NCBI RefSeq assembly: GCF_010389155.1
Contig: NC_057761.1
Location: 1,924,501-1,988,500 of the forward strand
Source: Erigeron canadensis
Taxonomy: Eukaryota > Streptophyta > Magnoliopsida > Asterales > Asteraceae
Reading direction: 5' to 3'
DNA: 64,000 bases
Part shown: positions 36,801 through 46,014 of the stretch, one piece after another
Position numbering within the stretch: the stretch's first letter is position 1
Layout: each line of letters starts with the position of its first letter
The notes under the pieces: model-generated
What the model saw: only the letters and a program-made list of their open reading frames with translations
Told to the model about the DNA's origin: nothing
Databases searched by the model: none
Translations under genes and position numbers: made by a program

Positions 36801-36808
36801 AAAGATAA
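15832..36808 (+). CDS. AKT1: Inward-rectifying shaker-type K+ channel, AKT1-like (10 exons, 916 aa)
   Basis: Exons: 15832-16079, 19732-20097, 23790-23847, 23941-24258, 24345-24590, 24692-24790, 24893-25111, 25305-25499, 35512-35587 and 35883-36808. All introns are GT-AG, phases fit, and no stop is seen (2,751 nt). The protein has a cytosolic N-terminus with the AKT1-typical [20 protein letters not shown] block. S1-S6 span about 85-316: S4 is at 187-204 with Arg192/195/197/198, and the pore motif TTVGYGD is at 280-286. A C-linker/cyclic-nucleotide-binding domain (about 331-510), ankyrin repeats (about 545-715) and a C-terminal KHA domain (about 832-900) follow. Arabidopsis AKT1 has the same order and is 857 aa long. 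AKT1 channels mediate K+ uptake at the root plasma membrane and are activated by CBL-CIPK23 phosphorylation (family knowledge). The symbol could equally denote a close paralogue. Confidence 0.93.
16082..16210. repeat. TCTA/TA simple-sequence repeat
   Basis: Short runs of CTAT/CTATATA repeated in both orientations just after the exon 1 donor site. Such tracts are commonly length-polymorphic. Confidence 0.6.
17900..18595 (+). repeat. Possible Helitron-derived remnant in intron 1
   Basis: It contains GCAACGTGCGGGTACTATGC (18158-18177), and a related AACGTGCGATTACAATGCTAGT segment ends near 18588. An ACGTGCGGG-type hairpin followed by CTAGT resembles plant Helitron 3' ends. Borders are not defined and the left end is a guess. 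Confidence 0.25.
18998..19251. mobile_element. Stowaway-type MITE (Tc1/Mariner) in AKT1 intron 1
   Basis: 254 bp with inverted ends: CTCTCTCCGTCCTAATTTAA at the left and a complementary end ..TTAAATTGGGACATAGGGAG at the right. TA duplications lie at 18996-18997 and 19252-19253. The homology of the arms continues inward (ATGTCAAAGTTTGAC / ..TCAAACTATGACAT). Confidence 0.88.
20388..20736 (+). repeat. 5' LTR of the gag-only element
   Basis: It starts TATTGG (in place of TGTTGG) and ends CCAACA. It holds a TATA-like TATATATATG stretch near 20605 and is nearly identical to 23235-23582. Confidence 0.93.
21538..22635 (+). CDS. Copia-type Gag protein with CCHC zinc knuckle (gag-only element)
   Basis: 365 codons from the ATG at 21538 to a TGA at 22633-22635. 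The N-terminal part has [16 protein letters not shown] (a DUF4219-like start) followed by a UBN2/Retrotran_gag-type helical domain to about residue 200. A basic RGxGRG-type stretch (around 225-245) precedes a CX2CX4HX4C zinc knuckle near residue 279 ([14 protein letters not shown]). Copia Gag forms the virus-like particle and binds the genomic RNA. The next ORF (22663-23244) is in the same frame, separated only by the TGA, so the original protein was either longer or is extended by readthrough. Confidence 0.85.
   Translation: MAGDKDGNNNHVVVIPLSSYQYPILNNTNYTLWAIRMKKILLANGIWDIVEGMGTSREVDIKKDSYASAYLFQGLPEDLQMQVAGCETAKEIWDSLKSRFVGTEDVQQAHSQQLKSEFERLIMKEDESIDSFAGKMMSIITKAATCGLTFDEQTKVRKLLNAVPDKFIPIVATIEMVVDFKEVKLEEVIGKLKTYEERLKFRKESGEDNSEKLLFTRQGNGRNYERNYGNNRGRDGYQTRGRGQGRFVRENKNEDSYDRWKKSSGDQNYPRRQLKDIQCYNCQDFGHFAANCPKPNHKEERANLVFEDDEPALLMVTTKDEKETTSLKQEKRRNEILIKEDEIPKGKFEEMRSEIETDLRSKLEF
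22636..23244 (+). CDS. Charged coiled-coil extension of the Gag frame (after TGA)
   Basis: In frame with gag and open to a stop at 23242-23244, with the first ATG at 22663. It is almost entirely Lys/Glu/Asp-rich with heptad-like spacing ([19 protein letters not shown]), which suggests a long coiled coil, and ends with [14 protein letters not shown] just before the purine tract and LTR. It may be a separate ORF, a readthrough extension or the cut-off end of gag. It has no resemblance to protease or RT. Confidence 0.55.
   Translation, partial: KFELLQDFELEKQEFEKKMKDKEIAFEKQMQKELENLKKIRDCTSKEIKRLKSERERFEKENHEVVSRKKHLEEEPRIDDGECDKHQESPSRFQKESKIEKDIKSRTKKVEYEDRDKGNILLEIQDYEIIQMMEDTDKVNNNDLDEIEDKEESSQIKEEIQDILHIKDQDKESGNKPKFKDKDNEALEEVKAWINKLGGSIG
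23235..23582 (+). repeat. 3' LTR of the gag-only element
   Basis: 348 bp, flanked by the purine tract on the left and the TSD GGAAA on the right. Differences from the 5' LTR include G to A in GAATGGAA(G/A)TT and a one-base deletion in TTGGAAAAC. Confidence 0.93.
25515..25849 (+). repeat. Helitron-like fragment in intron 8
   Basis: It starts TCTATACTACATTATTTGACC and shares the TATCTCC..TTTTATATCAGTTACTTTTATAT type stretch (about 25687-25715) with the Helitron-like start at the right edge of the window (about 63945-64000). A TACCGCCACTG/GTCGCC-rich block follows. The borders are not certain. Confidence 0.35.
25852..26105. mobile_element. Stowaway-type MITE in AKT1 intron 8
   Basis: Inverted ends CTCCCTCAGTCCCACTAAAT and ..ATTTAGTGGGACGGA are flanked by TA (25850-25851 and 26106-26107). 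The arms extend inward with AAATTTTCGAAGTCTT / AAGACTTTGAAAATT. Confidence 0.85.
26108..26347. repeat. Second, degenerate MITE-like unit next to the first
   Basis: It has GAATTTTCAAAGTTTAA near the left and the complementary TTTGAATATTC near the right, and its sequence style matches the neighbouring MITE. The outer ends are not preserved, so the borders are approximate. Confidence 0.4.
26457..26858 (-). repeat. 3' LTR of the intron 8 LTR element
   Basis: 402 bp, TG...CA, matching 34394-35002 apart from the MITE there. It contains a (TA)n run at about 26500-26524. Confidence 0.9.
27344..27817 (-). repeat. 3' LTR of the LARD-like element
   Basis: 474 bp. It carries TATA-like TTATATAAGAGAGG near 27576 and the CGAAGG-type hairpin near its end (about 27783-27807; one arm mutated). 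Confidence 0.88.
27818..32644. other. Internal non-coding region of the LARD-like element
   Basis: ORFs here are at most about 117 codons and are not conserved in style, so none is called. The recurrent word is CGAAGG or CCTTCG (for example near 28187, 28433, 29550, 29610, 30330 and 30408). A 33-bp tandem repeat lies at 31640-31830. Confidence 0.6.
31640..31830. repeat. 33-bp tandem repeat (about five to six units)
   Basis: Units of the form GGTNTCCGAAGCTCNNCGAA differ at several positions; on the - strand they read as an 11-residue repeat ([14 protein letters not shown]). The phase comes from the CGAAGC word, once per unit. It is probably a minisatellite grown from the CGAAGG word of this element rather than a gene. 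Confidence 0.65.
32645..33045 (+). repeat. Solo LTR nested in the LARD-like element
   Basis: 401 bp, TGATGGCGTATCC...GTACAAACA, flanked by the 5-bp duplication CTTAC at 32640-32644 and 33046-33050. It has a promoter-like CCTATAAAAGGG near 32889-32900 in + orientation. No internal region or second LTR is present, as after LTR-LTR recombination. Confidence 0.8.
33341..33834 (-). repeat. 5' LTR of the LARD-like element
   Basis: 494 bp, with small indels relative to the 3' LTR. A hairpin with arms CCCTTCG/CGAAGGG lies at 33800-33823, 11 nt inside the LTR's own 5' end. Confidence 0.88.
34394..35002 (-). repeat. 5' LTR of the intron 8 LTR element, carrying a MITE
   Basis: 609 bp, of which 203 bp plus a 10-bp duplication are a later MITE insertion. 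The rest matches 26457-26858. Confidence 0.88.
34687..34889. mobile_element. Mutator-type MITE inside an LTR
   Basis: 203 bp with inverted ends of about 30 bp (GGGGTTGGGTATTGTAAAAC at the left; reverse complement of the right end GGTTTTAGGTAAAATAAAAC). The 10-bp target duplication TAACTTACTA is at 34677-34686 and 34890-34899. The duplication length of 9-10 bp fits the Mutator superfamily. The undisrupted site is visible in the sister LTR near 26745-26755. Confidence 0.88.
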
Positions 36809-37155
36809 CATTAGAATATAGTTTTGTACTTTCTGTCGTAATTGTTAGATTGGCAAGAACGCAAGGTGGTGAAATCTAACATCAGCATCCAATCTTTGTA
36901 ATCATAAATCTCTTTGTTTTGTAATATGTCAGCGCAAGCAATTATATAAATCTGTCACTTTCTTCCTAATACAATGCTGCTAGTGATTTTCCACCAAACA
37001 CAGACTAGACCTAAATACCATTTTAGGGGAAGTTACTAGGATGGGAATACCCATATAACAAAAGACATCGCAATGATGTAAACACAGATAACTACCTCAA
37101 ATGTATATCTATTTATATGTTATCTATAGTTGATGTATATGTATGATATACTTTT
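36809..37155 (+). other. 3' UTR and downstream flank of the AKT1-type gene
   Basis: AT-rich and without an ORF. Several AATAAA-like and TGTAAT words near 36895-36975 could direct polyadenylation. The flank ends at the LTR of the large - strand Copia element, 347 bp after the stop codon. Confidence 0.5.
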
Positions 37156-37800
37156 TGATGGTTCACGAATGTACAACTTATGTTACAGTTAAGCTAGACA
37201 AGAAAGTAAATAAGAAGATAAACAACAAGAACAATGACAAGTTCAATTGTAATAAATCAATGCAAGCATAATCATATGTATCATTGATTAAACGATGAAT
37301 ATATGGTCGCTCTTACAAACTTGACTTACAAGAATACAAATGAACAAGGTAATTGCTAAGTCTAGACACACTATAAACTTGAACAATTACACGTGACACA
37401 CACTTTCAAGGTGACTAACACACTTGATACTAAGCGGTTGTGTTGCTTTATAAAGAGGAAGAATTAGGGCAACACAACCTTCCTTTGATGGTGATAGATG
37501 GTGGTTGTCGACATTCCATTGGCTCATTGTACTTTCATCCAGGAGCCCTTGTCTTCTTTACCAAATCGGGTATGAGAGAGAACCCTTGAATTGGTCCAAA
37601 CTGTACCTTAGTAATATGAGGTATGTTACAGTTGGAATAACCACCATGTGACTCTTGTCTTCATATGGTTTGAAAACTTTCCGCCATGACAAACATTTGG
37701 ACAACATCCAACCCGCTGAAGAGCGTCACTGGACTCGCTGAATACTCGCTGACGACATACGTCAGCGAGCAAGTCTTGTCAGTCAATCCAAGACTTAACA
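37156..37800 (-). repeat. 3' LTR of Copia element 2
   Basis: 645 bp. A perfect hairpin CTCGCTGACG-ACATA-CGTCAGCGAG lies at 37745-37769, 31 nt inside the LTR's 5' end (read on the - strand). Confidence 0.9.
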
Positions 37801-37935
37801 ATCTCCCCCTATTCGCTAAGGAGACTTGCTGAGTAGAAAAGTCTTAGAAAAGAATGAAGTATGGAAGAAAGATGTATTTTATATCATCAAAGAATATTAC
37901 AAGCCGAAGCTTAAAGCTTTTACAAAGAAAGACAT

Positions 37936-40900
37936 CTAAAGATTAGCAACTTCAATCTTCCAAGAATCATCCTGCTTGGCAATCCTTAGTACTGGATCTT
38001 CTCTTCTCGCTGGCTTCAACAGCTCTTCATTTATCATGCTGATGACTGATCTAGCACTTGTCATTTTAGCAAATCTTCTTCTAATGCTGATCAGAAAACC
38101 AGTAGACGTTTTTTCAATCTCTGCCAATCTGAAGAAGAGTTGATCATTTTGGAAGTTTTGGAAGAATATGCCAGCAGGAGATTCCAATATTCTTCCCTCT
38201 TCGAATATGCTTCTAGGAGGCAATCGAAGATTCAAAGTGGCATCACCAGCTAGAGGAAGAAGAGCTGCTGGCAAGGTTTGATGCATTTCTTTTCTTTTTC
38301 TTATTTTCTTGCCAGCAGACATTGAGGTAGCTGCTGGAGCTCCAAACACTAGCCTCAGCATAGGCAAATCACACATGAACTTCGTTTCAAAAACTTTTGC
38401 CTTTTCAAAGTACTCCCTCAGCATGTTCTTCAATTGGTCGTAGCTGGGAGCCTTTTTGTCCTTTATCAGCATGTACACTTCAGCCCATTCAGAGGCACTT
38501 AGAGTAGTTGCCTTGACACCTTCATACCTGACAGGCTTGTCAGCACCTTCCCTTAAAATCTTCAGATTTGTCTTTAGGCCCATGTCAGCACGAAAGGCTT
38601 CAACTGCCACTATTCTTTGAGGCCTCCTCCTGTCATTCATGTACTTCAACCATTTAGCCTCTTCACCATCAAACTTGGCTCTTTTTTCACTCAGCTGCTT
38701 CTCAACTTCATCATGTTTATGCCTGTAGAGAGCTTCAGCACCACCTGTTTGTAGAATCATTTTCTGCTCATCATCCAATTGATCTTTTTCAAGGAGTGGC
38801 AGCTGTCTTATGAATTCCAAGTTTTTCTTTTCATCTTCTTGGTTTTCTTTGATTTTGTCTAGCTCCTTGATGGCTTCTTCTTGAGTTTTGCCCTCAGCAA
38901 TCAAGGCCAAAATGTCAATCATTTTATGTTGATGACCTGCTGGGGATTGGATGGTTAGTGATTCAGCAGAGAACGAGGTGGCAGCAGCTAGAGGTTTCTT
39001 GAAGAATCCAGACCCCGTGAGCTATTTCCTTTGACTATCATTCATTGGAGTGATCTCAGCATTTGCCAGATATCGTCTGTGAAAGATTGGCAATATTTCA
39101 CGAGATCTGTCTTCAGCCATTTCCTGAGCGAACCCAGCTTCCCATACAGCCTTCATGGTTTCTGGTTCCAACTGCTCAGCTTTAGAAATTTCTAGTTGGG
39201 GATATTTGGCAACAATCTGCTGCTCCCCTTCAGCATTAACATCTTCAGTCTCCCCCTCAGCACCAGCAGCGGGAACTTCAGCATCAATTTTTGTCTCCCC
39301 CTCAACACCAGCAGGGGGAGTGTTTACTTTATTCTCACTGCAGCCACTGTTGCCAGTTCATCTTGTTTTTCAGTGGCTGTAGCAGTGTTTTCTTCACTTG
39401 CAACCCTGTCAGCAGAAGCTTCATAGATATCGTTCACCGCTTTGTTAACAGCTTCACTGACAAACGCCATTACAGCAGCATCAACTTTCTCCCCCTTGGA
39501 GGTAGTATCATTAATAACTACCTCCACCGTTGTTGTTGGGGCTGCCTGCTTTTGAAGAAGTTGGGACAACATAGTCTTTATGTCCCCAACTTCTTGCACT
39601 AGGTTCTCTTGGCGCTTACGATCTTCCTCAGTGAATGAGACATGAGGAGGAGGAAGACTGGCCATCGTAGTTTCCAAGGCATTGATAGCATTGGTGTTAC
39701 TCTCAACCTGGGTGGTGAGAAGAGAGACCAGGTCAGCAACCTTTTTTATCTCAGCAGCAGCAGCAGAGTCAGTGCTGCTGGAAGCTTTCCTTGCCAGGAG
39801 GCGTGTGTTGTTTCCAATCTTGCACAACGATCGAGAGGAACTTCTAATGGCCTGCTGATCTCTTTTTAGAATAGTGGAGTATGTGCGTAGCTTTTCTAGA
39901 TCAGCAGCCATTGAAGTGGACTTGTCTTTTACGTTCATGATGCTGGCAGTGTTCGCTTCTTGCTTTTTGTACCAGCTTTCCAATGTCGTCACCAGTCTGT
40001 CATCTTCATGATTTTTAATTTCAATTGCTAGTTTGGCAGCACTGGTGAGATCATTAAGCTAGTCCTCCACCCTGGCCAGCCTATCAGAAGAGTTAGTGGA
40101 GTAAGAGATACCCAACTCTTTGGCAATTTGAGAGCCGATAGGCTTGGCAGCAGATGAGCACCCAGGAACACTTTGGAAAGAAGAGGGTATGCCAAGGGAG
40201 AGCATGGTATTCACTATTTGCATAAGTGGAGTCCGAGGCCTGGCAGAATGAGTCAGCACCTCAGTTTCTTCGACATTTGCTGCTGCAATATCATCAGCAG
40301 CAGCTCCTTCAACATTCTCATTGATGACTGCTGCATTTACATCAGCAACAGTCTAATTTCCAGCATTAATCTCCATGTCACTAGCTTAAAGTTCATCAGC
40401 ATGGTTGGAGAAATCCAGCTGGAATCCATCACCAACAAACTCTCCTAGCTCCAAATCATTCTCATCATCATCATCATCATCAACTTCAATACCAACATCA
40501 GCACCAACTCCTCCATTTACATTCTCAAGTTGTACAATCTCCTCAACACTTTCAAATTCAACACTCATCCTTTCCTCCATTGAAAAATTTAAAGGGGTAG
40601 GGGAACGGGGTGCCTCAGCATCAGTGTGTTGTGTCACTAATGCATCATCGGCCATAGAATGTGTTGTCTCTAGCATCACCTGTGATTTGGCTGCTGACAG
40701 CGACTCAGAGGGTTGAGAAGAAGAAGTAGGAAGTATATGTGGGGTTGACTCAACTCTAATGGGCTGGGGTGGCCCTTGATCTTCACCAACCTCGCCTATA
40801 AAAGATTGAGGTGGCTGCTTGCGGTTACCCTTTTTCTCGTCAGCAGCCTTTTTTGAGACTGCTGATGGGCTGGCTGGGTCTCTATTGTCCTTGGGCAGTG

Positions 40901-41864
40901 AGGACTTCCTAACCTTAGAAGTTTGGCCCTTTGGTACTCGCTGCTGCTGTTTTACGACAGCAGCAGGAGGTGAAGTGGAAGAAGTTGATAGTGTTTTCTT
41001 GGTTTTCTTGAGAGCTTTGGAGGTTGCTGGGGGGATTATCAGCATACCAGCTCCAGCAAGGTTAGGTTTGTAAATATCAGGATATATAGAGTATAGTACC
41101 TGCTTCATTGCTGGAGAGAAGATGAATTGAGCACCTTCAGGGAGATACTTTTCTTTCAGCTCCCTTCTGAAGATCAAAGAGAGAAAACGTGCAAAGGGCA
41201 CTGAGCTTGATATGTTCTTTATTGTGACCTTCCCCTTCAGGTCTTCAAAAATTGCGCTGGTAAAGTCAATATTGCGACCATTGCCACTGTTGCCACCAAG
41301 ACACTGGATTACATGGGTGAACAGCAGCCTCCATACTCCTAGTAGATACTTTTTTTGAGGGTTTCTGTGCACCGGTTGTGCTGGTTCCATGTTGGTCCCA
41401 TACCCAATGGTTAACAACCATTCCTTCCATACTCCAATGGGGACCAACTCCACATATGGATGCTCTTCCGATTGTTTGGGAAGACAAAGAGCATCTCTCA
41501 GTGAGTCTACTGAGATGGAGATAGTGTGTTCTCCTTTCATTACAGTGCCAGTGATGGTGCTACTGGCAACCTTATAATCACATGTCCACCAAAACTCCCT
41601 TAGGAGGTGGACACACATTTCCTTTGGATCACTATAGATAGCCTTTCTGGCAGGACATCCCATGATGAAATCAAGCATTGAGAAGTATCCTTTGGTTTTA
41701 GATGGGATCTCTTCAGATCCCAAATAGTTGTTGGCCTTGATGACCAGTATAGAAGCTTGGAAGGACACTTGATTAGAGGAACAAATGCCTTCATTATCAT
41801 ATACCTTTGAGTTGATATATGAGAAATTTTGTTGTTCAGGAACATTCTCAGATAAAGAAGCCAT
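37936..41864 (-). pseudogene. ORF3 (post-pol extra ORF) of Copia element 2
   Basis: The ATG at 41864 (MASLSENV) leads to a stop at 37936, about 1,309 codons. The frame is open to 40386, then has three nonsense codons (40386-40388, about 40353 and 40059) and one frameshift near 39,000-39,300. N-terminal domain: LDFIMGCPARK, LLREFWWTCDY, VDSLRDALCLP, FTHVIQCLGGNSG and VPFARFLSLIFRREL. An acidic, Ser/Pro/Gln-rich middle follows, then a helical part (39992-39324) and a C-terminal domain (38922-37936) with FFRLAEIEKTSTGFLISIRRRF and INEELLKPARR. A TATA box (42007-42013) lies about 145 bp upstream. The function is not known. It is homologous in blocks to 50767-46812 and more distantly to 4538-8554. 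Confidence 0.75.
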
Positions 41865-42006
41865 TTTAGATGAGAGTAAAGATGAGAGAAGATCAGAATA
41901 TGAATGTTTTGAGAGAATATAAAAGATTTGAGAGAATTTGAGAGATTTTGGAAGTTTTAAGAGAATGAAATGAACGTAAAAGAAGGAGAAGTGGAAGAAA
42001 GTTGCA

Positions 42007-42013
42007 TATATAT
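42007..42013 (-). promoter_or_regulatory. Candidate internal TATA box before ORF3 (element 2)
   Basis: TATATAT in the context CCATATATATGC on the - strand, 143-149 bp before the ORF3 ATG at 41864, followed by a C/T-rich leader. Confidence 0.55.
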
Positions 42014-42420
42014 GGCATGGATATGGGTCCCATAACTGCAAAAAGTGAGTCGTCACATGTACTCTCTTTCATACGTGGCATATGAAATATTATATTAAAT
42101 TAGGAGACACTGTTTATATGTACGTATGTGGGTTGTATGATGTGACTATATGAACCACGATTTCAACTGTACTCGAGTTCATACGGCGCGTACAGTGTAC
42201 AAGTTGCCCATTTGGGAGAAAATCAAGGTAACCGTTTGAGATATATATAATAAAATATTAACAAAATACGTAGTGGAATACACTCTGATAAATAGAGGTA
42301 TCCACTGAAGAGTCACTATTTTATTAAAAATTGGTTACCAAGTTTTTAATCAGCAACACAAAGAAGGAAAGACTGGTCGCTGACTAGCATTACACAATTT
42401 TTGGCAAATTGTCAGCCATC

Positions 42421-42835
42421 AACGGATTTTATATGTCTTTACCAGCATCCGTCTGCTGGTGGACTAGATAGGGACTTTCAGCACCCTATTACTTTTGTTA
42501 TGCTTTTTCCCAAAGCATCAGGGATCAACGAATTTTAGATGTTATTACCAGCAGCCGTTTGCTGCTGGACTAGATAGGGACTTTCAGCACCCTATTACTT
42601 TTATTATGTTTTTTCCCAAAGCATCAGGGATCAACGGATTTTAGATGTCTTTACCAGCAGCCGTTTGCTGGTGGACTAGATAGGGACTTTCAGCACCCTA
42701 TTACTTTTATTATGCTTTTTTCCCAACGCATCAGGGATCAACGGATTTTATTTGTCTTTACCAACAGCCGTTTGCTGCTGGACTAGATAGGGACTTTCAG
42801 CACCCTATTACTTTTCTGTTCAGCAAGTAAGACAT
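42421..42835 (-). repeat. 106-bp tandem repeat between pol and ORF3 (element 2), about four units
   Basis: Units start at about 42421, 42527, 42633 and 42740 (AACGGATTTTA...). Each contains CCAGCAGCCGTTTGCTGGTGG-like inverted words and a GACTTTCAGCACCCTATTAC block. Homologous repeats occupy the same position in element 3. Confidence 0.85.
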
Positions 42836-42899
42836 ACTTGAACTTGCTGAAGGATCTTGATATAAGTCAAGAGATTTTAACTTACAAAAGATATGTAAG

Positions 42900-43870
42900 T
42901 TAAGTAGCAGAATCACCATTTAGCATTCCCAACCTGCTGACGAGATCCTTGAATCTCTTTTCATCTAAAGGTTTAGTGAAGATGTCAGCAAGTTGATCAT
43001 CAGTGGGGATGAAGTAGATTTCAACATCCCCCTTCATGACATGATCACGAATGACGTGATACCTAATGTCAATATGCTTAGTTTTGGAATGCTGAACAGG
43101 ATTATGTGTGATGGCAATAGCACTAGTGTTATCACCCATAATTGGGATTTTAGAAAAATCTAAGTCATAGTCAGCAAGTTGGTTTTTCATCTAGAGGACT
43201 TGTGCACAACAACTTGTTGCTGACACATACTCTGCTTCAGCAGTGGAGATGAAAACTGTATGTTGTTTCTTACTAGACCAACTAGTCAGCCTTCCCCCGA
43301 ACAGTTGACATCCACCATTGGTACTTTTCCTATCTAACATGCATCCATCATAGTCAGAATCAGAGTATGCAACTAAGTCAAAGTTAGAATCTTTGGGATA
43401 CCAAAGATCTAGTGAGGAAGTCCCTTTAAGATATTTAAAAATTCTCTTGACAGCAAGTAAGTGAGACTCCCTTGGGGATTCTTGATATCTTGCACAAAGG
43501 CAAGTAGCAAACATAATGTCAGGACGACTCGCTGTGAGATACATCAGCGAGCCAATCATCCCACGATAGAGAGTGGGGTTCACATGCTTACCATCAGGGT
43601 TAGCATGGAGATTGTTTGGAGGAGACATAGGAGTGGGCTTAGTAGTGATATTAGACATATCAAATTTAGCCAGTATGTCTCGTATGTATTTTTCTTGGTT
43701 TATAAAAATGCCATCAGGAAGTTGGCAAATTTGTAGACCAAGGAAGAAAGTCAGCTCACTCATCATACTCATTTCAAAGTGAAAAGACATTAGTGAGCTA
43801 AACTTATTACAAAGTTTCTTGCTGGAGGATCCAAATATGATGTCATCGACATAAATTTGTACATATAGGA
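42900..43870 (-). pseudogene. Copia RT C-terminal part and RNase H (element 2)
   Basis: Reading from 43870 leftward: [13 protein letters not shown] RT active site, [25 protein letters not shown], then RNase H with YSDSDYDGC, AEAEYVSATSCCAQ, DNTSAIAI and the terminal DIFTKPLDEKRF. A TAG at 43191-43193 replaces a Trp codon before MKNQLADYDL. Otherwise the frame is long and readable. Confidence 0.88.
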
Positions 43871-44453
43871 CATGAGCACCCTTTCAATAAATAAAGAGGG
43901 TGCTATCTATAGACCCTCGCTGAAACTCATGAGAAAGAAGAAATTCAGAAAGGGTGTCATACCAAGCTCTGAGAGCTTGTTTATGACCATATAAATGCCT
44001 TATAAAGACGATAAACATGGTTTGGCTTGGTTAGATCTTCAAAAGCAGGTGGCTGCTCCACATACACTTCTTCTTCGAGTTTTCCATTTAAGAAAGCACT
44101 CTTGACATCCATTTGATATACAGTGAAGTTTCGATAAGCAACATGTGCCAAGAATAAGCTAAGCATATTGCTTCAAGTCTGGCCACTAGAGCAAAGGTTT
44201 CGTCATAGTTGACACCTTCTTCTTGAAGGTAACCTTGAGCAACTAACCTAGCCTTGTTACGTATAACAACACCATCTTCATCCATCTTATTTCTATAAAC
44301 CCATTTGGTTCCAATGGGTTCTTTGCCAGGAGGAAGAGGAACTAAGAACCAGACATGTTGTCTTTGGAATTGTGTTAGTTCTTCTTGCATGACAGCAACC
44401 CATGATGGGTCAACCATAGCCTCTCCAATATTCTTAGGAGTGATCATTGACAA
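43871..44453 (-). pseudogene. Copia reverse transcriptase N-terminal part (element 2)
   Basis: [37 protein letters not shown] and [26 protein letters not shown] are present in two overlapping frames (44453-44088 and 44166-43981), so there is a frameshift near 44160. One or two more changes separate this part from the YVDD block. Confidence 0.85.
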
Positions 44454-44489
44454 GAAATTTACATATAGACATGTATTTCTAGTCGTTGA

Positions 44490-45580
44490 TCATGTCACAA
44501 TGCCCTGCTGAGGATCACCAATTACTTGGTGAGCAGGATGACTTGAAGTCCATTTAAGTGTTGGGACACTTGATGAACCCAGAAGAGTGGCAGCGGAAGA
44601 CATTGGTATGGGATCAGCATGAGAAGTATAAGAGGAGAGATCAATGGTTATTGAAGGTTCAACTTGAGTTTGATCAGTGGAGCCATTTAAATGATTTGAG
44701 TTATCATCAATGATGGGGTCATCAGCAGACTCCATGTCTTCAGCATTAGCTGAAGCATCATGAAACTCTTCATCAGCAGAGTCATCAACTTGTACATCAC
44801 CAGCCAGTGAGCTAGGTTTGGCTGATGCAGCATGGATTGATCTTAAAATAGGCTCAACTGGCTCAATCGTATAGATATGAGCAGCAACTTGCTCTAGTTC
44901 AGGTCCTGCTGTACTGTCCTCGGTGAGTTGCTGATTAACAAGAGGCAGTGAGCAAGAAGCATCAACAAATGAGTCAGCATCCTCCATAGGAGGACTAGTG
45001 AACTCATTGAAGATCTCTTCAGTAGAAGAGGGCTGGATATCTTTAATAGCGGACGAGCTTTCATCAAAAGTGACATGAATGGATTCATCCACTTTTTGAA
45101 GACGAGTATTAAATACTCTAAAAGCTTTGCTGATGGCAGAATATCCAACAAAGTAACCATCATCAGCTTTAGGATCAAATTTGCCAAGATGATCCTTGTT
45201 ATTTAGAATAAAGACAGGACAACCAAATACATGGAAGTATTTGATTTGAGGTTTCTTTCCTCTCAACACTTCATATGCTGTCTTGTCATGTCTTTTGACA
45301 ATGAGACAGCGATTTTGAGTGTGGCATGCAGTGTTGACTGCTTCTGCCCAAAACCGACTGGGAAGAGAGGACTCACTGAGCATTGTACGTGATGCCTCAA
45401 TGAGAGTTCTATTTCTCCTTTCAGCAACACCATTTTGCTCAGGAGTTCTAGTAGAAGAGAAGTTTTGTGAGATCCCTTGATCAACACAAAAAGATTCAAG
45501 AGTGTGGTTTCTAAACTCAGTGCCATGATCACTTCTGAGTTCTTTAACCCTTATGCTGTTGAGATTTTCCATTTTCTTAA
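44490..45580 (-). pseudogene. Copia integrase C-terminal part (element 2), N-terminal part deleted
   Basis: It starts abruptly at ENLNSIRVKELRSDHGTEFRN with the second catalytic Asp. TPEQNGVAERRNRTLIEA with the catalytic Glu, [33 protein letters not shown] and a long linker follow. The zinc-binding domain and first catalytic Asp are missing because of the deletion whose junction is near 45580. Confidence 0.88.
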
Positions 45581-46014
45581 TGCTCTCTCTTCAAATTGAA
45601 GAGTGCCAAAGAGTTCTTCAAGATCAAAATCTTGAATTTTCTTCGTTGTACGAAGAGTTTGTCTTAAGTTTTGCCACTTAAGAGGAAGAGAGTCGATGAA
45701 TTTGTGACATACTTCAAATTATCATGATTAATGCCAACATTAGTCATATCATTAAGCAACCCTTTAAAGCGAGTATAGGTGCTCTCAAGACTTTCATCAG
45801 GAAGAGAGAAGAAGTTTTCATAAGCACGTTTTAAATCAATTTTCTTCATTTTAATAAGGTCAGCAGATCCTTCATAGGTGCTGACTAGTCTATCCCATAC
45901 TTCTTTTGAAGAGGGATACTTGATGACTAGCTTCATGCTTTCAGTAGGAAGAGTGACAATAATCATGTTTTTAAGCTTAGCATCAAGATTTACCAATTTC
46001 CTTTCTTCATCCGT
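45581..46014 (-). pseudogene. Copia Gag, middle fragment (element 2)
   Basis: It continues the Gag frame of 60337-60084 after the inserted element: DEERKLVNLDAKLKN, KEVWDRLVSTYEGSADLIKMKKIDLKRAYENFFSLPDESLESTYTRFKGLLNDM. This is the UBN2/Retrotran_gag region of Copia Gag. It stops near 45581, where the text jumps to integrase. TAATG is shared by both parental sequences at that junction. Confidence 0.85.
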
